From: Zunongwangia atlantica 22II14-10F7
Lineage (GTDB): Bacteria > Bacteroidota > Bacteroidia > Flavobacteriales > Flavobacteriaceae
NCBI RefSeq assembly: GCF_002094855.1
Contig: NZ_ARYN01000013.1
Coordinates: 118,377 to 182,376 of the forward strand
DNA length: 64,000 nt
Direction of reading: 5' to 3'
The position numbers and the translations under genes are program-made. Of the stretch, positions 8,242 through 18,800 are shown piece by piece; positions within the stretch are counted from its first letter, which is position 1; each line of letters begins with the position of its first letter. The notes beneath the pieces are model-generated. The model was not told the origin of the DNA, ran no database searches, and worked only from the letters and a program-made list of their open reading frames with translations.

Positions 8242-9273
8242 TTACTCAACAATTACGCTGAAATATTCGGGTGACACGCCCCTATCCCTCGTCACTAGAG
8301 TATCCTTAGTTGTATAATTATACCCTAAATCTTGTAAATCTACTGTATAGTCTAAATAGAGTGCATCTCTATCTGTACCACCTATACTATTTTTTTCTCC
8401 ATCAATAACAAATTCCCCTCTACCCGTTATAGAATAAGAAGAAGAGTTACTCGATATAACACAATTATTATTATCATCAAAAGTCAATATTAATTCAATA
8501 TTTGCACGAGTAGTTAAATTATCGTCTTCATAGATTGTAATAGGTAAAGTACATTGTCTAAAACCAGTAGTAGAGAGACTCACAACCTCATCATACTCGA
8601 CATATTCTTCTTCTCTTATATCGGTAATTGTCGTTGTTCCGTCAGAAATTTGATCCTCTCCCCTTCTTAGGTAATTTGCATCCCAAGGATTTACATACTT
8701 AATCCCATATAGCACATAATCTTTAGGTGGTGTTACCCAATCTGAGCTAATCATCCTATTTGGTGTATCAACTAAGGCATTTCCACTTAATATACTATCT
8801 GCATTCGTTACACCTGTCATTAAAATTGGTATCACATAATGACGGGTAAGAGTAAGCGGATCTTGAAAAAAAGCATCCTCAAACTGCACCTCAACTCCGC
8901 CCAGGATACTTCCGTCTTCAATTACAATTTGATTACTTTCTAAAGTGTAGTAATTACCTGGTAATGGAGCGAGATTAGATCCATCTTGAAAACTTAATCC
9001 ATCACATAAGGATTCATCAACTTCTATATCAATTATACGATCTTCAGTATTTGAATATACTCCCCCCATCGTTGCAGTAATTTTAACCTTATGCTCATTA
9101 TCGAGAGAATTATCTACTTGAGGATCTCTTCCAAGCTCTAAAGTTCTTAATGGATATTGATTTGCGAAATATACAGTAGTATAATCAAAATCAGGATAAC
9201 TGATATCTTCACTCTGGCAGGAGAACAAAAGCCCCACTATAGAAAAAGTCAATATTATTATATTTTTCCTCAT
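8242..9273 (-). CDS. DUF1735/DUF5627 domain surface lipoprotein (XusE position)
   Basis: 343-residue lipoprotein. The ATG at 9273 gives MRKNIIILTFSIVGLLFSCQ, a clear type II signal. Starts further upstream would run into the susD stop, so this start is preferred; it leaves 19 nt to susD. After the lipobox comes an immunoglobulin-like beta-rich DUF1735 domain (about 25-150, with YTTVYFANQYPLRTLELG), and the C-terminal half matches the DUF5627 type. These proteins follow susD in many PULs and are thought to help glycan binding at the cell surface. In the Prevotella xylan system the gene in this slot is xusE. Domain recognition is good; the ligand is inferred from the operon. Confidence 0.8.
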   Translation of the reverse strand: MRKNIIILTFSIVGLLFSCQSEDISYPDFDYTTVYFANQYPLRTLELGRDPQVDNSLDNEHKVKITATMGGVYSNTEDRIIDIEVDESLCDGLSFQDGSNLAPLPGNYYTLESNQIVIEDGSILGGVEVQFEDAFFQDPLTLTRHYVIPILMTGVTNADSILSGNALVDTPNRMISSDWVTPPKDYVLYGIKYVNPWDANYLRRGEDQISDGTTTITDIREEEYVEYDEVVSLSTTGFRQCTLPITIYEDDNLTTRANIELILTFDDNNNCVISSNSSSYSITGRGEFVIDGEKNSIGGTDRDALYLDYTVDLQDLGYNYTTKDTLVTRDRGVSPEYFSVIVE

Positions 9274-9292
9274 AATTTTTAATTTTAATCGT

Positions 9293-11056
9293 TTATTCCC
9301 AACCATTATTCTGTAATAGTGCACTATACTTTAAGACTTCGCTAAAAGGTATTGGACCGTAGACCATATAATCTTCATATAACCGCTGTTCTACATCAAA
9401 TACTTCATTAGTACTCGCATCGTATCCTCTTGCAGGTTCATTTAAATCTTCATCCCATCTACGCAAATCCCAAAATCTGAAGCCCTCAAAAGAAAGCTCA
9501 AGTCTTCTTTCGTTACGAATTAAATCTCTCATTTTATTCTTATCAACAGAGCATTCATCCAGGTATGGGTCATCAGTAATTCCAAGAGCACGCTCTCTTA
9601 TTGCCTTTATAACATCAACCGCAGAATAGGATGCGTTTGAGGAAGCCCCAGTTGGCCCATATGCCTCATTAGCTGCCTCAGCATAATTAAGGAAGATCTC
9701 GGTGTATCTTATTCGTGGTGTATAATTAATTTGTCCTTGCCAGGATCCATCGGCATTATTATAATTAACGTCCATTCTCAAACGCTTTTTCATATAATAA
9801 CCTGTTCGCGTTGAGTTTTCCAATCTATTTATAGCATCATCTGTTCCTGAATTGGTACCAGTATAAATAGGAGTATCATTAACTCCTAAAACACTACCAT
9901 CATAAACAATGTAATTTGATAAGCGCGGATCTCTATTTATATAAGGTTCAGATGAATCGTACCCACTAGACGGATGTGTTATTGGATAGCCATTACTCAT
10001 TGGAAATGCTCTCACTAGATTATGGGTAGGATTCATTCTACCATCTCCAAACAATGACGGAGGAAAGTTTGTAGATTCCTGAGATGATCTTGATGTCTCA
10101 ATATTATTACGCCATAAAATCTCAGTAGGATTATTACCTCCGGATAAGCCGTTTAACTCGCTTGTATTAGAATAATAAGTATCTCCTAGTGATGCCAGGC
10201 CAGAAATACCTCCAATATATTCCAAAACATCAGCGGAATAATTAGCTGCTTCATCCCATCCAATATTAGAGCCGTTTCGAAAAGCAGGACTTGCTGCCAT
10301 CAAAGCGACTTTAGATCGAAAAGCCATAGCAATTTGCCCATTGAGTAATTGGTTAGAGAAATCTCCCATTACCCTATTATAATTACTTGACAGTGTTACA
10401 ATGTTCGCATATTTATCTGGTATCTGGCCAGGTCCTGCAACGTTATTATATTCAATTGGCAACAGAGAAATAGCCATATCAAGATCACTTAGTATTTGCT
10501 CCACACATTCTTGATAACTGGCTCGAGGGATATTAAAATCAGCTCCAGAATCTTGGAACTCAGTTAAGATTGGCACTCCTAACAAGTCTCCATTAACCGA
10601 ATAACCACCGTGATTCCTTAAGATATAATATAAAAACACTCCTCGTAAACCATAAGCTTCACCTTTCATTCTCATATTAAAAAGCTCTGCCACTTCTGGA
10701 TCTTCAACCCAATTTACATCATCGCTACGTTCTATAAAAGTGTTTAAAGTCTGAATTGCTCCATATCCATCCACCCACATTCCAACAGGATTGTAAGAAG
10801 CAGTCCAGGAACCAGTAGCCATTTGCAAATATGAATTGCCTCTGTCATTTGTTACAGCATCATCCGTGGCATATTCAGTATTTGAATATTCATCGGGCAG
10901 ATAGCGATATGCAGATGTTAAAACGCCCTGTGCAAATTTTGGATCAGTGTACATAAAGTCTAAATCCTTAAAATTTTCAACTGCCGGATCGAATTGATTC
11001 TCACAACTCGATAATGACAAAACAAAAACAAACAAGAGTAAAATATTTCTTCTCAT
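9293..11056 (-). CDS. SusD/RagB family nutrient-binding lipoprotein (second pair, XusD-like)
   Basis: 587-residue SusD-family outer-membrane lipoprotein (lipobox SLSSC followed by ENQFDP). SusD proteins form the lid of the SusC channel and bind glycan on the outside of the cell. Family features are the TPR-like helical N-terminal half, AMAFRSKVALMAASPAF near residue 245 and the C-terminal SusD block: IRYTEIFLNYAEAANE, then AIRERALG and RNERRLELSFEGFRFWDLRRW. It is 18 nt downstream of its SusC partner. This is the second SusCD pair of the locus, equivalent in order to XusD of the xylan system. Substrate is inferred from gene order. Confidence 0.92.
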   Translation of the reverse strand: MRRNILLLFVFVLSLSSCENQFDPAVENFKDLDFMYTDPKFAQGVLTSAYRYLPDEYSNTEYATDDAVTNDRGNSYLQMATGSWTASYNPVGMWVDGYGAIQTLNTFIERSDDVNWVEDPEVAELFNMRMKGEAYGLRGVFLYYILRNHGGYSVNGDLLGVPILTEFQDSGADFNIPRASYQECVEQILSDLDMAISLLPIEYNNVAGPGQIPDKYANIVTLSSNYNRVMGDFSNQLLNGQIAMAFRSKVALMAASPAFRNGSNIGWDEAANYSADVLEYIGGISGLASLGDTYYSNTSELNGLSGGNNPTEILWRNNIETSRSSQESTNFPPSLFGDGRMNPTHNLVRAFPMSNGYPITHPSSGYDSSEPYINRDPRLSNYIVYDGSVLGVNDTPIYTGTNSGTDDAINRLENSTRTGYYMKKRLRMDVNYNNADGSWQGQINYTPRIRYTEIFLNYAEAANEAYGPTGASSNASYSAVDVIKAIRERALGITDDPYLDECSVDKNKMRDLIRNERRLELSFEGFRFWDLRRWDEDLNEPARGYDASTNEVFDVEQRLYEDYMVYGPIPFSEVLKYSALLQNNGWE

Positions 11057-11074
11057 AATCTTTTAAATTTTTAA

Positions 11075-13915
11075 TTAAAAGGCAGCTTTAAGCCCAAGGT
11101 TATAAAACCGGTATTGAGGGGCAATACCAACGTTCATTTCCATCATTTCCCTTTCCTTTGATACGGTCAAAAGATACTGCCCACTTACGTATAAACTAAA
11201 CTCGCTTAGTAAAGATCTATCATTAAATAAGGTGTCAGGAAAATCATAGGTAAGTTGAACCTTCGTTAAATCAAAACGATTATTATCAAACCTCCAGAAA
11301 GTTGAATTTCTGAAGTTGTTAGTATTAGAAGTAGTTGTTAACCTTGGGTAAGTTGCTGAATTAGCTGTTTCTGGAGTCCATCGACCTAATACATGTTCTG
11401 AATATTTTCGATTACCATAAACCCAAAAATATGGTGAGTTTTTATAACCAATTGCACCAGACTGCCCTTGCCCCATAGCAAATAATGTCCAATCTTTATA
11501 TTTTAGTGTTAGATTTACTCCGTAGGTAAAAGGCGAACCACTTCTACCTAAATCTACCTGATCCCTAGTATCTACAATTCCATCTCCATTTACATCCCTA
11601 TACTTTAAATCCCCGGGTAAAACATCCCCAAATGTTTGATTTGCATGACTATCAATATCAGCCTGATCTACAAAGAAGCCTTCAGATATGTAACCAAAAG
11701 ATGCATCTAAAGGTTTTCCTTCTCTATTTTGATATTCGTCCTGATATACCTCATCTCTAACTACGGCTTCAGAATTATAAATCATTCCCACAACTCCTAA
11801 CTCGTATTCAAAATTCCCGAGTTTGTTATTGTGAGAAACAGAGAAGTCCACACCAGTTCTCATATCCTCATTAAAGTTGATATATGGCAGATAAGAATAA
11901 TCCCATCTTCTATAATACGAAGGATAAATAGTATTTGCACCCTGGGTAAGTAACCCATCAGTTGCTTGATTGAAATAGTTTACATTCAATATTAATTTTT
12001 CATCTAAAAATGCGCCATCCAACCCTACTCGATATTCTTCTCTCTTCACAAACCCTAAATTAGGATTGGAACCTCTTTCTGAAAGCACTGTCGCGCCCCC
12101 CATGGTATTATCTCTCCATCTATACCACCCACTATCATCATAATATCCCTGATACATATAATAATCAGTAATATCAATATCCTGGTTAAGATTCGCATAA
12201 GATGCTGTAATCTTTAGATTATTTATAAATGATGAATTTTTTAGAAAATTCTCATCGCTCAGTCTCCAGCCAACTGTAAAGGTGGGAGATAAAGCGATTC
12301 TATTTCCTTTTGGTAATTTGGCAGAATGAACAACTGCGCCAGAAAAATCTACATAATACTTATCAGCATAATTATAAGCTGCCTGAATACCTAGGTTCGT
12401 ATTATTAGTACTGTGGTAATCACTTCCCTCATGACCAGAATCAACAGAATTTCTGGATTGATAACCCCATCCTATCAAGTTTCCTGTTATATTATGAACC
12501 TCATTGAATACTCTTTCATAGTTTAACTGAGAATAAAAAGAAGTTGTCTGTTCATATCTAGAATCACCTAAATATTCGTTAGTAGAATTTGTATCATCGC
12601 CATAGCTGGTTAGGCTTATTATTCTATCAACTCCATTCATATTTGCCCATGTAGGCTGATAGGTGGCATAATTTTCTCGAAAAGCTTCAGAATAATAATT
12701 ACTGTAATCGATACTAAAAGTGTTTTTAAAAGAAAGCCCCTTGATGGTATTGCTTAAATCTGCTATAGCACTTACCTTATATTGGAAAACACGGGACTTA
12801 TATCTAATGTATCCAGCAGCTAACATATCTGCAAAAGCATTTGTCTGTACCGCATTGTTACCTCCTAATAAATACTCTCCATCAATAATATTGTTACTAT
12901 TATCGATAATGTTTTGTAGCGCCGTATTTTCACTATCTAAAGAGCTTATGGGAATTAAAGGAGTGAACCAGTTGGGACGCATATAAGAACTTTGGCCCCA
13001 AAAATCACCGCGTCCAATATAATTATTATCAAACCTAACATAAGCATCTGCATTGGCAGACAACCAGCTTGTTAGTTGCATATCCACATTACCACGTACG
13101 CGAAAATTTAGATCACTATTATTTCCCTGTTCCCCATATTTTATAATATCATTATTATAACTCATCCCAAGATTAGTATAATATTGAGTCTTTTCATCTC
13201 CGCCAAAAACCTCTACTGTTGCATCAGATCTGTTATAGGTTTCACGCAAAAATTCCGAAGAAAAATAATCAACATCGGGATATCTATAAGGCCTAGTACC
13301 TGACGCCGTATTGTAAATAGTTTCATCGCTGTAAATTCGAGCTATACCATCATTATCAGATGCTTCATTATACAACGTCATATATGATGGAGCATCTAAA
13401 TAGTTAGGGTAACTCTTAGGCACAAAAAAACCTGTATTTGCTCGAGTTTGGATGGTTAATGCTTGTTCTTTCCCTCTTTTAGTGGTAATAAGGATCACAC
13501 CTTTAGCTGCCCGACTTCCGTACAGCACAACAGCGTTAGCGCCTTTAAGAACAGTAACAGATGCCACTTCAGTAGCATTTAGATTAGAAGCATCTCTGGG
13601 AATCCCATCTACTAAAACTAATGGAGATTGCCCCCAAATATTACCTGTATATCCACCTACAAAACTACGAATACCATCGAGAGCATATGTTTGATAATTT
13701 TTATCTAAAAGATTATCTATATCAACAGACGAAATCGCTCCTAGTACATCTTTCTTTTCTTGAGTATCAAAAGCAACATTCACTAAATCGCCAGGAGCCT
13801 TATTTGCTAAAACTGTAACAATACTATCTTGATTTTCCTGTGCTTTTACTGTGAAAACCCCCATACAAAGCATCACAACAAATACAGAAAGAAAATTTAT
13901 AAATACTTTATTCAT
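11075..13915 (-). CDS. SusC/RagA family TonB-dependent transporter lacking the N-terminal carboxypeptidase-like domain (XusC-like)
   Basis: 946-residue outer-membrane beta-barrel transporter. After a signal peptide (ending VKAQ, residue 25) the protein goes almost directly to the plug domain, with the SusC signature PLVLVDGIPRD and VASVTVLKGANAVVLYGSRA followed by GVILITTKRG. The CarboxypepD_reg-like domain that precedes the plug in the other two SusC proteins here is absent; only a short linker is seen. The C terminus ends in a barrel-strand motif (YNLGLKAAF). It partners with the SusD gene 18 nt downstream. In the xus arrangement it corresponds to XusC. Confidence 0.92.
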   Translation of the reverse strand: MNKVFINFLSVFVVMLCMGVFTVKAQENQDSIVTVLANKAPGDLVNVAFDTQEKKDVLGAISSVDIDNLLDKNYQTYALDGIRSFVGGYTGNIWGQSPLVLVDGIPRDASNLNATEVASVTVLKGANAVVLYGSRAAKGVILITTKRGKEQALTIQTRANTGFFVPKSYPNYLDAPSYMTLYNEASDNDGIARIYSDETIYNTASGTRPYRYPDVDYFSSEFLRETYNRSDATVEVFGGDEKTQYYTNLGMSYNNDIIKYGEQGNNSDLNFRVRGNVDMQLTSWLSANADAYVRFDNNYIGRGDFWGQSSYMRPNWFTPLIPISSLDSENTALQNIIDNSNNIIDGEYLLGGNNAVQTNAFADMLAAGYIRYKSRVFQYKVSAIADLSNTIKGLSFKNTFSIDYSNYYSEAFRENYATYQPTWANMNGVDRIISLTSYGDDTNSTNEYLGDSRYEQTTSFYSQLNYERVFNEVHNITGNLIGWGYQSRNSVDSGHEGSDYHSTNNTNLGIQAAYNYADKYYVDFSGAVVHSAKLPKGNRIALSPTFTVGWRLSDENFLKNSSFINNLKITASYANLNQDIDITDYYMYQGYYDDSGWYRWRDNTMGGATVLSERGSNPNLGFVKREEYRVGLDGAFLDEKLILNVNYFNQATDGLLTQGANTIYPSYYRRWDYSYLPYINFNEDMRTGVDFSVSHNNKLGNFEYELGVVGMIYNSEAVVRDEVYQDEYQNREGKPLDASFGYISEGFFVDQADIDSHANQTFGDVLPGDLKYRDVNGDGIVDTRDQVDLGRSGSPFTYGVNLTLKYKDWTLFAMGQGQSGAIGYKNSPYFWVYGNRKYSEHVLGRWTPETANSATYPRLTTTSNTNNFRNSTFWRFDNNRFDLTKVQLTYDFPDTLFNDRSLLSEFSLYVSGQYLLTVSKEREMMEMNVGIAPQYRFYNLGLKAAF

Positions 13916-13954
13916 TTTATTTGAAATTAAAGATTGAATGTTCGGTAAAACAAA

Positions 13955-15877
13955 TTACCAGCCTGGATTTTGGTGAAATTCAGGATATAGATTTACATCA
14001 TCAAGCAAGAGTGGAAACCAATAATTTCTTGATGTTAATTGTCTTTCGAATATGGGAACCATTCTCAAATTTAAAACTCTGGCATCCTTATAATTTTCAG
14101 CAAGTCCATCGCCTGTTAACCCATTAGGATCTCTCTCAAATTCAATCGCTGATTTTAATGTATAAGGTGCTTGATCAAGTAATTTCCATCTACGTAAGTC
14201 GCAAAACCGATGTCCTTCATAGGAAAGTTCAACAGCGCGTTCTCTTCGTAACTCCCCCATAAAACCAGCTAAAGAAGTAGTGTATTTATTAGCTACAGGG
14301 CCTACATTTGCCCTGTCTCTAACTACATTTATAGCTTCTACAGCAGACAAAGAGTAGGAATTAGCTGAGGATTCAATCCCATAACCTACTGCAGTTGCCT
14401 CTGCATACATCAAATAAACATCTGCTAATCGCATTAAACTTAACACTACGGTATTATTTGACATTGTTGTACTTTCAGTATTTCTCTCTGCCATTTTAGG
14501 CTTAAATTTAGTAAGCATTAATCCTGTTAGATTAGAACGCCCACCATTAACTGTTCTAAATCTGCCACCTGTATATAAACTAGCAAACTCTATATCATCT
14601 GGAAGAGATTCAGTTGCGCTTACCCTCTCTCCATCTAGTATTAGATCTTTATAAAGCCTTGGATCTCTATCTTTCCATGGGTAATTTGGATCATACCCAG
14701 ATTCTGAATCTGCTTGGGTAATATCTCTATCGCCATTGATATTCTCACTTTCAGTAATAGGTAAACCATTAGCCATTCCGTAGTTATTAAAAACATAGTT
14801 AGCTGTAGGGCTTATGTAATAACCTCCCTGGCTCAAGTCTTTTGGTATATAATTATTAATTTGATTCCATCTAAATCTACCTGCGGCTTCAACCGTATTT
14901 TCCCAAAAAATAGTTTCATTTAAACCTGGAATTCTTCCATTGCTATTTTGCGTATAGAACAGTTCTGTATATTGACTAAAATCTGCCAACTCATATCTTC
15001 CAGTAGTCTCAGATAAGGCTAGCGCTTCTCCTAAAGCTTCTGCAGCTTGTCTACAGTAATCCTGATTATAAGAGTCTGTTCCTCCCGAGGATTCATTCAT
15101 AAGCGGACTCCCTGCGTATAATAAATTCTTTCCTAAATATGCAAGAGCCATGATCTTATTAGCTCGCTGCATATTATTACCCAGGGTTGTTCTTCCTATA
15201 GCAGTTTCATCCCAGTCTACAGGTAGCAAGTCTGCTGCTCTCCTAAAATCCTCAGCTATCTTATCTGCCGTTTCTTGATACGTCAATCTTGGAATTCGAA
15301 TAGGCTCGTTAGCAGGAAGTACTTCATCAATATAGGGCAGACCTCCCCAATATTTAATTAAAGAATAATGAAACCAAGCTCTAAAAAAATAAAGTTGTCC
15401 AGCAATTAAATCTCTTTCTTCTGGTGTTGCATCTGTAAGAAGATCTAAATTTGCGATTCCAATATTTGCTTTACGGATTCCATACCAGGAAAACCCCCAA
15501 ACATTACCTTTATCAAATCTATTTGTAGATGATGGGTTTGTACCCGTTTTAAATGGAGAACTATAGTTGTTCCATGCCCAAAAATTACCCCGATCTACAG
15601 CTTGGGCAAATTCATTAGAGGCAGATTGGTCCCAAAAGACCTCTTCCCCAAGGTTAAAAGAATTATGATAAGCATAAGCCGTATAAACAGGAACAGCATT
15701 ATATAATTCTTCTGTAAAACCCTGAAAATTTCTAAAATTTTCAAAAGGTTCTGTTTCACTAATATCACTATTTGGCGACCTATCTAAATAATCTTCGCAA
15801 GAAGAAAGTATTCCTAATAAGCCTGTTAGTACCAGTGTATAAAAAGAATATCTTATATATATTATTTTTGAATTCAT
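13955..15877 (-). CDS. SusD/RagB family nutrient-binding lipoprotein (first pair, XusB-like)
   Basis: 640-residue SusD-family lipoprotein (LGILSSCEDYLDRSP). Typical blocks are QLYFFRAWFHYSLIKYWGGLPYIDE near residue 170, MQRANKIMALAYLGKNLLYAGSPL, and the C-terminal LADVYLMYAEA with ELRRERAVELSYEGHRFCDLRRW. It binds polysaccharide at the cell surface and caps the SusC channel. It starts 11 nt after the first SusC gene, and the next SusC follows after 39 nt, so the two pairs are one transcription unit. At 640 residues it is longer than the second SusD (587) and the third (523), mainly through extra loops. Confidence 0.93.
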   Translation of the reverse strand: MNSKIIYIRYSFYTLVLTGLLGILSSCEDYLDRSPNSDISETEPFENFRNFQGFTEELYNAVPVYTAYAYHNSFNLGEEVFWDQSASNEFAQAVDRGNFWAWNNYSSPFKTGTNPSSTNRFDKGNVWGFSWYGIRKANIGIANLDLLTDATPEERDLIAGQLYFFRAWFHYSLIKYWGGLPYIDEVLPANEPIRIPRLTYQETADKIAEDFRRAADLLPVDWDETAIGRTTLGNNMQRANKIMALAYLGKNLLYAGSPLMNESSGGTDSYNQDYCRQAAEALGEALALSETTGRYELADFSQYTELFYTQNSNGRIPGLNETIFWENTVEAAGRFRWNQINNYIPKDLSQGGYYISPTANYVFNNYGMANGLPITESENINGDRDITQADSESGYDPNYPWKDRDPRLYKDLILDGERVSATESLPDDIEFASLYTGGRFRTVNGGRSNLTGLMLTKFKPKMAERNTESTTMSNNTVVLSLMRLADVYLMYAEATAVGYGIESSANSYSLSAVEAINVVRDRANVGPVANKYTTSLAGFMGELRRERAVELSYEGHRFCDLRRWKLLDQAPYTLKSAIEFERDPNGLTGDGLAENYKDARVLNLRMVPIFERQLTSRNYWFPLLLDDVNLYPEFHQNPGW

Positions 15878-15888
15878 TATATCTAATT

Positions 15889-18800
15889 TTAAAAATTCAC
15901 ATCAAAACCGAAAGTAATACGACGCATCGTTGGATAGGCACCTCCTCTAGAATTTCCACTGAAATTACTTTCTCTATCATCTGGCATTTTCGTCCATAAA
16001 AACAAATTATTACCGCTCAAATAAAATTTGCAAGAGTTCATACCGATACTCTCTATCCATCCATCTCTAAATGTATACCCTAATTCAGCAGTTTTTAATC
16101 TTAAATACGAGCCATCATAAATATATCTAGTCCCTACAGCCTCATTACCTTTGGGAGCTAGCCATCGTGGTAAAGGCACATCTCCACCATCTTTTATCGT
16201 CCAGTAATCACCTTCTACATATGCATTATTATTACTCTCGGAGAAGGTTGGGAAAAATACTTCTCTCGTCACATTAGATACTCCGTAAAATTGCATAGAG
16301 AAATTAAATCCTTTCCAATCCACCCCTAGCATTGAACTGAAAGTATTTTGAGGAACTCCGGTATACCCGTAAGGGGCTTGATCATAACTATCTATAATAC
16401 CATCTCCATTAAAATCGATTATATTATAGTCTCCCGGTAGCTTCACATTATCATTTATTTGGCGAGGTGTACTTCCAAGTACTTCATCCCAACTTGTAAG
16501 ATATCCAGAGTCTAGATATGAAGTATTTTGTCCAATAGAATAGCCCGCAGATTTCTGATAACCTGGATACAACTGTGGATCATCAGCGAACACTATTTCA
16601 TTTTCTGCATGAGTCATATTTATGTTCGCCCAAACTGTAAGATCTGAGTTAAGATCTTTGCTAAGATTTAACGCAAACTCATATCCAGAACTCTTAACTT
16701 CTCCCAGATTTCCAGTTGGCGCCGAACCTCCAAAGAAGGAAGGAATTGCACGAGATCCACCTCCTATTAATATATCAGTTCTATGATCATTGAAGTAATC
16801 AAATGAACCCGAGATCAAACCATCTAACAGGGAGAAATCGACTCCTATATTTTTTTTCTCAACGGTTTCCCATGAAATATCAGGATTACCCATAGATGTA
16901 TTTCTAAAATAAGTGTAAGGAGATTCATTAGAGGATAATCTTCCCAATATTGAGCTTCCACCGTAATTCCATTGATCTGCATATAACCAACGTCCACCTA
17001 CAGAATCATCACCTATTCTGCCCCAGGAAGCTCGAATTTTAAATGTATTGATAAAATCTAAAGGCTTCATAAAGCTTTCGTTAGACAACATCCACCCACC
17101 CGATACGGATGGAAAAAAAGCAAAACGATTTTTTGGCCCAAACTTCTCAGACCCATTATAAGCTCCGTTAAATTCTAAAAAATACCTATAGTCATAATTG
17201 TATGTCCCACGAAAAACCCAATCCTCTCTAAAGTGAGAAAACTCACTTCCGGTAGCGTACTTCTCGCGACTAAACAAACCAAGTAGTGTCACGGAGTGTA
17301 AACCAAAATCACCTAGATAATTTAAACGCCCAGAATAATATTGTCTTCTATAGGTTGAACCAAGTGCCACACTACCAGCATTTGTACCCCATAATCTCTG
17401 GTCTACAAAATCTAATTGTGTAGAAGCATCTATTGGTAAGTTGTAAATAATTTCCCCAGTATCTGGATTTACCCACATTCTTTGAATGTTCTGAAATGCT
17501 CCGTCATTAACACCTCTATCTACTTCTCTAAAAGTATTGTCATAAGAATATAATCCTTCAAGAGTTAATCCATCTGTAATAAAATCAAGACTTTGCTTTA
17601 ACCTAAAATCTGCAGTAATTTTCGCTTGCGTTTGTTTTTCAAATCCAGCACGGGCAAGATCTCTATAAGAGTTTGGTTGATTAGCATCATGCGGAAAGTA
17701 AAAACCATAAGTATTTGTAGAAGTATAATAAGGTAGCATCGCATCTGGCGCAGTTCTATATGCTGCTGCCCATGGACCATTCCCTGAAAAATCCCAGGGT
17801 GTTTTCTGAACCCCGTTTGAACCAAATAAATTGGTACTAAAAACGGTTGTTTTTGTTAAATCAAAATCTAAATTACTCCTAACGTTTATTCGGTCAAATC
17901 TAAATCCTGGTTGATAACCTTGATCGTTATCAACTATCTTAAACAAGTCACCTTCACTTAAATAATCTACAGCCGCAAAATATCTAACTAGCTCTGTTCC
18001 ACCCGCAACATTCACACTTGCATTATGTGATAAGGCATAATCTTGGAATAGAACGTCCTCCCAATCTACATTGGGGTATCTTTCTGCCTCCGTTAAATCT
18101 GCTGGATAACGATATTTGTCAATTATTCCCAAAGGCCTATAGTCTTCCCAACTTACCGGCGAAACAGACAGCTCCCTTTCGATAGATTGATTTCTAAGCA
18201 TTAACGCATCATAAGAATCGTATTTAGCAGGTAGCCTGGAAGCGGTCTTCACAATAGTATTTGCTCTAACGTTAATACTCGCCTTACCCTGTTTACCACG
18301 TTTAGTGGTTATAAGTATAACCCCATTTGCTCCACGTACTCCATATACCGCAGTAGCAGAAGCATCTTTAAGAACCGAAATACTTTCTACAGAGGATATT
18401 GCGACATCATTCATTGATCGCTCAATACCGTCTACAAGTATAAGAGGTCTGCTATTGTTCCATGACGTTTGTCCTCGAATGTAAATATTAGGATCTTCAG
18501 ATCCAGGTAGACCGGTTGAAGAAGTGGTTACCACTCCTGGTAATTGTCCTGTTAAAGCAGCTCCAATATTAGTTACTCCTCCTGTTCTTTGAAGATTCTC
18601 TCCGGTGGTTTGAGAAATAGATCCAACCACACTCGCCTTCTCCTGCCTACCGTAACCAACAATAATAACTTCCCCCAGTGAATCCTGGTCGATTTCTAAA
18701 ACTACATTGATCTCTGTTTGATTATTTACTTTCCGCTCAACCGTTTTATAACCAATAAAACTATATACCAGTGTTGCACCAACAGGCACCTCGATAGTAT

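Noticed and set aside
17598..17825. 75-codon ORF inside the first susC on the same strand
   Set aside because: Fully inside a strong susC frame; a shadow.
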